A stretch of 64,000 nt of DNA from JASGMR01 sp963664675 (GTDB taxonomy: Bacteria; Thermotogota; Thermotogae; Petrotogales; Kosmotogaceae), in assembly GCA_963664675.2 (NCBI GenBank), contig CAXXLB010000009.1:744001-808000 (forward strand), in the 5' to 3' direction. Every line of letters starts with the position of its first letter. The first letter of the stretch is position 1. Shown here in pieces: positions 29,976 through 37,487 of the stretch. The notes beneath the pieces were generated by a model. The model was not told where the DNA came from. It saw nothing but the letters and a program-made list of their open reading frames with translations, and did not search any database. A program made the position numbers and the translations under genes.

Positions 29976-29993
29976 AATGGAACCGCTTCCATT
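29976..29993. promoter_or_regulatory. LacI-type operator of the sugar operon
   Basis: The inverted repeat AATGGAA-CCGC-TTCCATT has the TGGAA(N)CG(N)TTCCA core seen in many LacI-family operators. It overlaps the -10 box, a position that suits repression. Confidence 0.75.
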
Positions 29994-30019
29994 ATATATA
30001 GATTTACATTAAATACAAA
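29991..30019 (-). promoter_or_regulatory. Probable promoter of the sugar operon
   Basis: TATAAT on the minus strand (29991-29996) with a weak -35 candidate TTTGTA (30014-30019) 17 bases upstream. The remaining stretch to 30300 is AT-rich. It holds one short inverted repeat (ATACA-N4-TGTAT near 30190-30205) and no gene I can support. Confidence 0.5.
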
Positions 30020-30295
30020 ATTTGATTTAATACGTTTATTCATGATTAAACATCATTATTATTGATTATATAGAATATTCTTTTTATTAAACAGTTATCA
30101 TATTTTTTAAAAGAAATTTAAAAACTTCCATACACACTAAAATCGAAGGAAATATGATCTCAAATATGCTTTTTAAAAAAGTTATAACATACACTGTTGT
30201 ATAATTTTTCTTATTACACCAGCGTAAAAATAGGAATAAATATAATTTTAATTATTATGTGTTAAGAATTTTATATTAAAACTGAAATTCATTAA

Positions 30296-30328
30296 TTTAT
30301 AAAAAAAGGAAGGATTAACCTTCCTTTT
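30296..30328 (-). terminator. Terminator of the ATP synthase operon
   Basis: AAAAGGAAGG (30304-30313) pairs with CCTTCCTTTT (30319-30328). On the minus strand the hairpin leads into a run of Ts. The atpC stop codon lies in the loop region. Confidence 0.8.
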
Positions 30329-30725
30329 CATTTTCTTCTCCAACTTTAACTCGCATTAGATGTCTTTCCAATTTATTTTTAAGTCTTTCCGCTTCTCGAA
30401 TATCCTTTTCCAATGTGAGCGTATCTTCTATCTTCTTTATTCTCGCCTGGGATCTTGCAATATTTATCGAAGAAGCTTCTTCAACCGCCGGAGAAACAAT
30501 ACTCGTTTTTTCTCTGGTATTGAAAATAAAGCCTCCATGAACTAGAAACTTTTCGGTTTTTTCTTCAGTTTTCACAGAAGCAACAGCTATCTGTAATTCC
30601 ATAATGGCTGGTGCTCTTTCAGGCAAAAAACCAATATCACCATCAATAGAACGAAAATTGATATATTCTGCTTCACCTCTCCATTTTATGCCAAATGGAG
30701 TAATAATCTCCAGGTTTATGCTCAT
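30315..30725 (-). CDS. atpC: ATP synthase epsilon subunit
   Basis: A 136-residue subunit of the F1 central stalk. The N-terminal beta-sandwich (LEIITPFGIKWRGEAEYINFRSIDGDIGFLPERAPAIMEL in outline) contains the conserved GDIGFLP turn, followed by a C-terminal helical pair that can act as a brake on ATP hydrolysis. It is the last gene of the atp operon, five bases after atpD. Confidence 0.93.
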   Translation of the reverse strand: MSINLEIITPFGIKWRGEAEYINFRSIDGDIGFLPERAPAIMELQIAVASVKTEEKTEKFLVHGGFIFNTREKTSIVSPAVEEASSINIARSQARIKKIEDTLTLEKDIREAERLKNKLERHLMRVKVGEENEKEG

Positions 30726-30730
30726 ATATA

Positions 30731-32155
30731 TTAACCTTCTTTTTCAAGCTTTTTAGCATTTTCCAGAGCTTCTTCTATAGTACCGACCATCATAAATGCC
30801 TGTTCAGGAATATTGTCATATTTGCCATCTATGATTTCTTTAAATCCTTTAACTGTATCTTCAATGGAAACATATTTACCAGCATAATTGCTGAATTTCT
30901 CCGCAACAAAGAAAGGTTGAGTTAAAAATCTCTGAATTTTTCTTGCCCTTTGAACGGTCAATTTATCTTCTTCAGACAATTCTTCCATACCTAAAATGGC
31001 TATTATATCCTGAAGATTCTTATATCGTTGTAAAATTTCCTGAACACTTCTGGCAACATCATAATGATTTTTTCCTACAATTTCAGGATCTAAATTTTTT
31101 GAATTTGAATCGAGTGGATCAACTGCCGGATACAATCCCTGCTCAGAAATTGATCTGGACAAATTTATTACTGCGTCTAAGTGACTGAAAGTTGTAGCTG
31201 GAGCAGGATCGGTGTTATCATCCGCAGGAACATAAATTGCCTGTACAGAAGTAATGGACCCGTTTTTTGTTGATGTTATTCTTTCCTGTAAATGCCCCAT
31301 TTCTGTTGCCAGTGTGGGTTGGTATCCAACTGCCGAGGGCATCCTTCCAAGTAAAGCAGAAACCTCTGAACCTGCTTGAACGAACCTGAAAATGTTGTCA
31401 ATAAATACAAGCATATCTTTTTTTTGAACGTCTCTAAAATACTCAGCCATAGTTATCGCTGTTAAAGGAATTCTCAATCTGGCCCCTGGAGGTTCATTCA
31501 TTTGACCAAATACTAAGGCGGTTTTATCCAGTACTCCCGCATTTTGCATATCCAGCCAAAGATCGTTACCCTCTCTGGTTCTTTCCCCAACACCGGCAAA
31601 TATAGATAATCCCTTTTGTTCGATAGCGATATTTCTTATCAGTTCCATAACGAGAACTGTTTTCCCGACTCCCGCACCTCCAAAAAATCCAATCTTTCCA
31701 CCTTTGCTAAAAGGGGCTAAGAGATCGATAACTTTTATTCCCGTCTCGAGTATTTCAATATTTATTGTCTGATCATCCAGTTCGGGTGGTTCGCGGTGAA
31801 TCTGCCATCTTTCCTTGGTCTTTACTGATCCTTCTCCATCTATTGGATCTCCCAAAAGATTAAAGATTCTTCCCAATACTTCTTCTCCAACAGGAACCGA
31901 AATTTGCTTCCCAGTATCTTCAACTTCCTGTCCTCTTACCAATCCATCTGTTGAATCAAGGGATATCGTTCTAACTATATCATCACCAATTAATTGAGCA
32001 ACTTCTAAAGTTAACTCTTTATCAGTAGATTTATTATTAACTTTTAAAGCATTTAAAATATCCGGCAATTGGCCATCTTTAAAAGAAACATCTACAATTG
32101 GTCCTACAACAGCAGATATCTTTCCTGTATTTTTTTTATTTTTTTCCTTTGCCAT
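30731..32155 (-). CDS. atpD: ATP synthase beta subunit
   Basis: Catalytic F1 subunit, 474 residues from ATG 32155. Walker A is GGAGVGKTVLVMEL, the catalytic Glu lies in GVGERTREGNDL, and MPSAVGYQPTLATEMG and the DELSEED-like MEELSEEDKLTV region are present. A longer reading from 32173 uses TTG and runs through the ribosome site (AGGAGGT), so the ATG is the real start. Fifteen bases separate it from atpG. Confidence 0.97.
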   Translation of the reverse strand: MAKEKNKKNTGKISAVVGPIVDVSFKDGQLPDILNALKVNNKSTDKELTLEVAQLIGDDIVRTISLDSTDGLVRGQEVEDTGKQISVPVGEEVLGRIFNLLGDPIDGEGSVKTKERWQIHREPPELDDQTINIEILETGIKVIDLLAPFSKGGKIGFFGGAGVGKTVLVMELIRNIAIEQKGLSIFAGVGERTREGNDLWLDMQNAGVLDKTALVFGQMNEPPGARLRIPLTAITMAEYFRDVQKKDMLVFIDNIFRFVQAGSEVSALLGRMPSAVGYQPTLATEMGHLQERITSTKNGSITSVQAIYVPADDNTDPAPATTFSHLDAVINLSRSISEQGLYPAVDPLDSNSKNLDPEIVGKNHYDVARSVQEILQRYKNLQDIIAILGMEELSEEDKLTVQRARKIQRFLTQPFFVAEKFSNYAGKYVSIEDTVKGFKEIIDGKYDNIPEQAFMMVGTIEEALENAKKLEKEG

Positions 32156-32169
32156 TGTAATACCTCCTA

Positions 32170-33010
32170 TCAAGACTTGAGTGCATTTGCACCACTAACA
32201 ACTTCCGTTATTTCTTGGGTTATATTACTCTGTCTAACTTTATTCTTCAATAACGTTAAAGAATCAATTAAATCTTTTGCATTATCGGTAGCCATTTTCA
32301 TTGAATTTTGCCTGGCATAAAATTCTCCATATTTAGATTCGAAAAGAGATAAAAGCATTTTAGAAATTATCCAGTTTTTTTCGAGATCCCTGAATAATAT
32401 CTCGGGATAAGGCTCAAAATCATACACATCGTCCGGAAGTACTGAATCATCAATATCATACGGCAAAATCCTTTGAATTACAGGAATCTGAACAATGGGA
32501 TTTTTAAATTCGTTGTATGCAACCAATAAACCATAATCTTTTTTATCCTTATCTTTATCTTCATAAAAGGTATTAATTATTATTTCTGCATCATCGGGGG
32601 TAGGAACATCGAAAAATTTACTGAATGAATTTCTCATAAATTTCGAATTTTTGAAATAATTCTCCGCTTTTAATCCAACAGAAATAATCCCGGCTATTTT
32701 CTTTTCAGATAATTCTCTATTAACCTTCCTGAATAATTCACTGTTAAAACCTCCACACAGACCCATATCTGTCGATACAACTATCAAGAAATTCTCTTCT
32801 GTTTTGGTTTTTTCACCGAGAAAAACTTTTTTATGCAAATAGTTTATAGATTTTTTCAACTCTTTTTCATATTGCTTTATTGGTTCAAGACCATATCTGA
32901 TTTTACTTAATTTGGCTCTGGCAACCATTTCCATAGCTCTGGTGATTTTCAAAGTTGAATAAGTTGAATCTATTCTTTTTTTTTAGCGTTCTCAACAATC
33001 CTCTACTCAT
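32170..33010 (-). CDS. atpG: ATP synthase gamma subunit, frameshifted in a run of nine As
   Basis: Central rotor shaft of F1. The main frame starts only at a TTG (32952) in KITRAMEMVARAKL, so about 20 expected N-terminal residues are absent. They are found upstream in another frame: ATG 33010, after an AAAGGAT site, gives MSRGLLRTLKKK. The switch is in A9 (T9 at 32976-32984 on the plus strand). One A fewer would restore LKKRIDSTYSTLKITRAMEM, about 279 residues in all, as in normal gamma subunits. Either the sequence has a homopolymer error, or transcript slippage on the A-run makes the full protein. A dead atpG would be hard to reconcile with the otherwise intact operon. The C-terminus, SNITQEITEVVSGANAL, is normal. 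Confidence 0.88.
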
Positions 33011-33025
33011 TTAACTAATATCCTT

Positions 33026-34534
33026 TCAAGCTATGAATTCTTTTCTTGCTTCTTCTGCCAGCTTTTTAATATCCTCTTCGGCACTTTCAGACAAATCTTT
33101 TGTTTTTTGAATTTCTTCTAATAAATCCTTTTTATTGTTCTTAACATAATCAATGAAAAAAGCCGAAAAATCCTTGACCTTATCCGTATCGATCTCATCA
33201 AGCAACCCCTGCATTCCCAAATAAACGATCAACACCTGTTCTTCTACAGGAATCGGAGAATATTGCGGTTGCTTTAGAAGTTCACTCAATTTTTCTCCTC
33301 TCATAAGTTGTCTCTTTGTAGACGGATCCAAATCTGAAGAGAACTGAGCAAAAGACTGCAAATCTCTATATTGAGCTAATTGTAACCTGAGTTTTCCTGC
33401 AACTTTTTTCATCGCTTTTATCTGTGCAGAACCACCGACTCTTGAAACAGATAAACCAACACTTATCGCAGGTCTTGTACCACCATAAAAAAGATTCGTA
33501 TCAAGATATATTTGCCCATCGGTGATAGAAATAACATTCGTGGGAATATACGCACTTAAATCATTTGCAAGCGTTTCAATTATTGGCAGAGCGGTCATCG
33601 ATCCACCGCCATTTTGCTCATTCAATCTTGCTGCTCTTTCAAGTAACCTTGAATGAAGATAGAAAACGTCACCCGGATATGCCTCTCTTCCCGGTGGCCT
33701 TCTCAATAATAGTGAAAGTTCTCTATATGCAACCGCCTGTTTTGATAAATCATCATATATTACGAGAGAATCCATCCCATTAAACATAAAATATTCTCCC
33801 ATGGCCGCACCGGCATATGGTGCCAAATATGAAAATGAGGCAGGGTCACTCGCGGAGGCAAATACGATCGTTGTATATTCCATCGCACCGAAGCTTTCCA
33901 ATTTATTAATTATCCTCGCCAGTGCGGAAGATTTCTGCCCGATAGAAACATATATACAATAAACTCCCTTTCCTTTCTGGTTAATTATTGTATCAATTCC
34001 TATCGCAGTTTTTCCTATCTGCCTGTCACCAATTATTAATTCTCTCTGTCCTTTACCAATGGGAATCATCGAGTCGATAGCCAATATTCCCGTTTGAAGA
34101 GGCGTATCAACCGGTTTTCTCTCCACTACGCCCGGGGCTTTAAATTCAATAGGCCTGTATTTATCGGTACTGATTTTTTCTTTTCCATCTATAGGCATCC
34201 CGAGAGGATTAACAACTCTTCCAAGAAGTTTTTCGCCAACCGGAACCTGAATTATCCTCTTTGTTCTTTTAACCAAATCGCCCTCTTTTATGTCAAAATA
34301 TTCTCCTAAGATGATTACTCCAACATTATCCTCTTCCAGATTCATAGCCAAACCATAAACGCCGTTGCTAAATTTTACTAATTCACTGGCCATAACTCCA
34401 TTTAAACCATACACTCTTGCTATTCCATCGCCAACTTCCATAACTTTTCCAGATTCAAAGTAATCTATCTCCTGATCAGATGCTTTTAACTGGGTTTCTA
34501 TTATTTTAGATATTTCTGATGGCTTTATATTCAC
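33026..34534 (-). CDS. atpA: ATP synthase alpha subunit
   Basis: Non-catalytic nucleotide-binding F1 subunit, 502 residues. Walker A is GDRQIGKTAIGID; PGREAYPGDVFYLHSRLLERAARL and ALPIIETLANDLSAYIPTNVISITDGQI are the family signatures. GTG start with a GGGGGTGA site. Gap to atpG is 15 bases. Confidence 0.97.
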   Translation of the reverse strand: MNIKPSEISKIIETQLKASDQEIDYFESGKVMEVGDGIARVYGLNGVMASELVKFSNGVYGLAMNLEEDNVGVIILGEYFDIKEGDLVKRTKRIIQVPVGEKLLGRVVNPLGMPIDGKEKISTDKYRPIEFKAPGVVERKPVDTPLQTGILAIDSMIPIGKGQRELIIGDRQIGKTAIGIDTIINQKGKGVYCIYVSIGQKSSALARIINKLESFGAMEYTTIVFASASDPASFSYLAPYAGAAMGEYFMFNGMDSLVIYDDLSKQAVAYRELSLLLRRPPGREAYPGDVFYLHSRLLERAARLNEQNGGGSMTALPIIETLANDLSAYIPTNVISITDGQIYLDTNLFYGGTRPAISVGLSVSRVGGSAQIKAMKKVAGKLRLQLAQYRDLQSFAQFSSDLDPSTKRQLMRGEKLSELLKQPQYSPIPVEEQVLIVYLGMQGLLDEIDTDKVKDFSAFFIDYVKNNKKDLLEEIQKTKDLSESAEEDIKKLAEEARKEFIA

Positions 34535-34553
34535 TATATCACCCCCATAGAGG

Positions 34554-35078
34554 TTATTTAATCTCCTGTTTAATTCTGTTTATTCTTCCTACTATGCTCA
34601 TGTCTATGATTTTATCTTCATATTTCACTATTGCACCGGCAATTAATTCATCGTTGATCACTATATCAAGATTGGGTTCAAGACCGGTGTCTTCTCTCAC
34701 TATATTTTCGATAAATTTTAATTCTTCATCTTCAATTTTTTCAGCCGTTTCTACTTTTACAAATACTCTTCTATCGTTCAGTAAAACAATATCCTCAAAT
34801 TGAAACAAAACATCTTTCAAGATATTCAATCTTCTTTTCTCGATGAGTAATGTTATAAATCTTTCGGAAAGTCCTTTCAAATCCGAAACAAAGTACTTTA
34901 TTATATTCAGGGTCTCTTCAAGAGAAAGAGTGGGATCTAAAATATACTGCTTCAATTCTTTATTGTTAAACAAATCCAAAACCGATTTCAAAGTACCACT
35001 TATTTTTTTTCTGTTTTTATCAACCGATACATCATAAAGAGCTTTAGCATATCGATACGAAATTCTCTGAGGAATCAT
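34554..35078 (-). CDS. atpH: ATP synthase delta subunit
   Basis: A 174-residue subunit linking the F1 head to the peripheral stalk. The N-terminus ISYRYAKALYDVSVD and the C-terminal region KIEDEELKFIENIVREDTG followed by VGRINRIKQEI fit the family. Low conservation elsewhere is usual for delta. It overlaps the end of atpF by four bases. Confidence 0.92.
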   Translation of the reverse strand: MIPQRISYRYAKALYDVSVDKNRKKISGTLKSVLDLFNNKELKQYILDPTLSLEETLNIIKYFVSDLKGLSERFITLLIEKRRLNILKDVLFQFEDIVLLNDRRVFVKVETAEKIEDEELKFIENIVREDTGLEPNLDIVINDELIAGAIVKYEDKIIDMSIVGRINRIKQEIK

Positions 35079-35566
35079 TTCTTACTTTCCTCCAGCTTTG
35101 CCAGCATTCTCTTCATATATTGCTCTTTTGCGTTTTTATCCATTTCCGTTTTTAAAAACTTTGTCACCAGCTCAATCGCAAGCGAAACAACTGTATTCTG
35201 TAACTCTGCCAAAACCTTTTCTTTTTCTCTTTTTGCATTTTCTTCCGCATTCTCAATAATTTTTTGTGATTCTTCCTGGGCTTTATCAGTCGCCTTTTTT
35301 ACTATTTCATCCGCTTTAACCTTTGCATTATTTATTATTTCCTGGGCTCTTTCCCTGGAATTCGATAACTCTTTCTTAACTTTTTCATTCATTTCATCGG
35401 CATCTCTTCTCTTATTTTCCGCTTCTTTCAAATCATCCAATATCTTCTTCTTTCTTTTCTCCATTACTTCAAAAAACTTTGGAAAGACAAATTTGTAAAG
35501 AAACCACATCAATAACAGAAGACTCAACAATTGAAAAAGAGATGTAAAATTCAGTTCTATCAACAA
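35075..35566 (-). CDS. atpF: ATP synthase b subunit
   Basis: Peripheral stalk subunit, 163 residues. One N-terminal membrane helix (SLFQLLSLLLLMWFLYKFVF) is followed by a long charged helix with heptad-like spacing that forms the coiled coil. The start is TTG (35566 or 35563) after a GGGGGAG site. Its first 20 codons lie in one arm of a degenerate tandem duplication that extends into the gap before atpE. Confidence 0.93.
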   Translation of the reverse strand: MLIELNFTSLFQLLSLLLLMWFLYKFVFPKFFEVMEKRKKKILDDLKEAENKRRDADEMNEKVKKELSNSRERAQEIINNAKVKADEIVKKATDKAQEESQKIIENAEENAKREKEKVLAELQNTVVSLAIELVTKFLKTEMDKNAKEQYMKRMLAKLEESKK

Positions 35567-35895
35567 TATCTCCCCCTTTTAGGGTAAAAAAACCAGTTAC
35601 CAACAGGAAAGTCCGGAGGACAAAATCCCATCGCTTTTAAAATCACCATAGCCAAAAACGTTCTGGTTTGCAAGTTCCCGACCATTTAAAGTAACCACAT
35701 TAATAAAAAAATTCAACAATTTAAAAAATGGAACAAAATAATTCAGTACTATCAATAATATCCCTTCTTTTCAAAATAAGGAAAAAAATCAAGCTACCAA
35801 CAGAATCATAAAAGCTATAACTAAAGAATATAAACCTGTAGATTCTGTAACAGCCATAGCCAAAAGCATTTTAGTCTGCAAACTTCCGGCCATTT
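35502..35895. repeat. Degenerate tandem duplication across the atpE/atpF junction
   Basis: Unit 1 (about 35502-35687) and unit 2 (about 35692-35895) align in order: ACCACAT-AATAA, CTCAACAATT/TTCAACAATT, AATTCAGT-CTATCAA-AATATC, TACCAACAG, CCATAGCCAAAA, and TTCC-G-CCATTT. Each unit joins the atpE end to the atpF start. Unit 1 keeps the live atpF start and unit 2 keeps the live atpE end. Confidence 0.75.
35589..35688 (-). pseudogene. Relict of the atpE 3' end
   Basis: On the minus strand, from about 35688, the frame reads MVGNLQTRTFLAMVILKAMGF, against MAGSLQTKMLLAMAVTESTG in intact atpE. It ends in PVGN where atpE ends ILLVA. The ion-binding ESTG is lost, so no c subunit could be made. It is the atpE half of a tandem duplication described among the findings. 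Confidence 0.75.
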
Positions 35896-36040
35896 CAGGT
35901 TGTCTTGCCATAGCATCCATAGCGTGAGCACCTATGTTACCTTCTCCAACACCAGGACCAATAGCTCCGATACCCATAGCCAAACCTGCACCAATATATT
36001 TTCCTAACGCTACCAATGCATCTGCTAATGATAAATCCAT
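35789..36040 (-). CDS. atpE: ATP synthase c subunit, Na+-type motif
   Basis: Membrane rotor subunit of 83 residues, two hydrophobic helices joined by a polar loop (ARQPE at 45-49). In helix 1 the motif PGVGE (P29 to E33) and in helix 2 TESTG with E66, S67, T68 and Y71 are visible. Na+-binding c subunits have the E-S/T pair, and a second carboxylate at the PxxxE position is known from two-carboxylate Na+ rings such as that of Fusobacterium. This suggests Na+ rather than H+ as coupling ion. ATG start with an AGGAGG site; 18 bases after atpB. Confidence 0.93.
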   Translation of the reverse strand: MDLSLADALVALGKYIGAGLAMGIGAIGPGVGEGNIGAHAMDAMARQPEMAGSLQTKMLLAMAVTESTGLYSLVIAFMILLVA

Positions 36041-36058
36041 TTAATCAAACCTCCTAAT

Positions 36059-36889
36059 TTATTCTATTACTGAACCAATATATGCTATTGCCAACAAAGT
36101 AAATACCATTGCCTGTATAAATCCTATAAACAAGCCAAAAAATCCCCATAAGAATGCGGGAAGAACGAAATATTTCAGTAAATAGCTGATAATCAAAACC
36201 AATATTCCTCCGCCCATGATATTTCCAAACAATCTCAATGAATGAGAAATAGGTTTTGCTATTTCACTGATAAAATTCATGGGAAACATTATAGGAGTGG
36301 GCTCAAAAAAAGTCTTCGCCCACCTTTTCACTCCCTTTGCTTTTATAGCAAAAACGTGACTTATTACAAGAACGAATACAGCGTATACCCCATTTGTATT
36401 CAGATCAGAAGTTGGAGAATACCACGTATCCTGGAATAATGTAAATTTTATAAGATTCCCATTTGAATCTGCAACTGCATTCAAGCCCGGGAAAGCTGTC
36501 ATAAGGTTGGAAATTAAAATAAAAATAAATAAAGCCACTGCTATAGTAAAAGTGGGTTTTATAAATCTCTTAACATTTATCGCTTCTTTACATAGATTAT
36601 AAACGTATTCCAATATTATCTCTATTAAAGATTGCCTTTTTCCGGGAACAATTTTAAAAACCTTTACAGAAGACATAAAAATTATCACTCCGACAATTAT
36701 AACAGCCGTTATAATGATGGTGAGAGGATTCAATCCGGGTAAACTCTGTCCAAAGGGATAAATTATCCATCTGTTTCCAACACCTTCTAAAGAAAAACTA
36801 AAACCCGTTACGGCAACAAGAATGAATCCTATCACGTAACCAATTAAAATTAGTCCCAAAAATATTTTATCTCCCTTTGTTAAATTCAT
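36059..36889 (-). CDS. atpB: ATP synthase a subunit
   Basis: Membrane stator subunit that forms the ion channel beside the c ring. The essential Arg is in SHSLRLFGNIMGG, and the C-terminal helices (GFIQAMVFTLLAIAYIGS) fit the family. I use ATG 36889, preceded by AGGTGA, rather than GTG 36895; both give about 276-278 residues. The gene begins inside the end of atpI. Confidence 0.93.
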   Translation of the reverse strand: MNLTKGDKIFLGLILIGYVIGFILVAVTGFSFSLEGVGNRWIIYPFGQSLPGLNPLTIIITAVIIVGVIIFMSSVKVFKIVPGKRQSLIEIILEYVYNLCKEAINVKRFIKPTFTIAVALFIFILISNLMTAFPGLNAVADSNGNLIKFTLFQDTWYSPTSDLNTNGVYAVFVLVISHVFAIKAKGVKRWAKTFFEPTPIMFPMNFISEIAKPISHSLRLFGNIMGGGILVLIISYLLKYFVLPAFLWGFFGLFIGFIQAMVFTLLAIAYIGSVIE

Positions 36890-37226
36890 CTTCACCTAAC
36901 CATCTCCCAAAAATCAAAATAGCTATCTTTAAGTTGAACAAGCCAACTGCCGCTCCAATAAAATAGTATATACCAAAAAACGCTGCACTGCCAACGCAAA
37001 AAATATTCAAAGCATATCTTAGAAAATAACCCCTTCTCGAATAAATCTTCCTCTTAACCGATCTTTTTATATCCTCAATTAACAAAAGCATGTTGATAAC
37101 TGAGAAAATCGTTCCATAAACAATTCCAAGAGAAATTTTAAAATCGAAAATAAGGAATAAAAAAAATTCTACCAATGCAACAAAAAAGATATAAGAAGAT
37201 AGTTTAATTATCGTTTCTTTTTTCAT
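36867..37226 (-). CDS. atpI: AtpI-like ATP synthase assembly protein
   Basis: A 119-residue hydrophobic protein with three to four membrane helices (IFFVALVEFFLFLIF, LGIVYGTIFSVINMLLLI, then IYYFIGAAVGLFNLKIAIL). It has the size, topology and position of AtpI, directly before atpB, which helps c-ring assembly. Sequence conservation in AtpI is low, so position carries most of the weight. It overlaps atpZ by 23 bases. Confidence 0.75.
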   Translation of the reverse strand: MKKETIIKLSSYIFFVALVEFFLFLIFDFKISLGIVYGTIFSVINMLLLIEDIKRSVKRKIYSRRGYFLRYALNIFCVGSAAFFGIYYFIGAAVGLFNLKIAILIFGRWLGEDEFNKGR

Positions 37227-37470
37227 TTTCTTTTTTCTCTTCTTCCTCTATTTTTTTTGCATGGTGCAAAAGCAACTTAATTCCACTATAAAATCCGGAA
37301 ATCAATCCCAGAATTATGAATAAGGCAAGCCACGCTTTATCGAAATTAAATATCCATCTAAAAAATAATCCCAGAAAGTATCCTACAAAAATATTGGAAA
37401 TTATACATATACCAAATTCAAAGACCAGATTGATTTTTTTAAAACCTTTAAAATCAAACTTATAATCCAT
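37204..37470 (-). CDS. atpZ: AtpZ-like small membrane protein of the ATP synthase operon
   Basis: An 88-residue protein with two membrane helices: FEFGICIISNIFVGYFLGLFF and ALFIILGLISGFYSGIKLLL. The second holds the GxxxGxxxG-like glycine pattern of AtpZ/AtpQ proteins. A charged Glu-rich tail follows. It is first of the atp genes, 17 bases after polA. A role in Mg2+/Ca2+ transport or assembly has been proposed for the family. Confidence 0.75.
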   Translation of the reverse strand: MDYKFDFKGFKKINLVFEFGICIISNIFVGYFLGLFFRWIFNFDKAWLALFIILGLISGFYSGIKLLLHHAKKIEEEEKKENEKRNDN

Positions 37471-37487
37471 AAAACACCCTTTTTATA

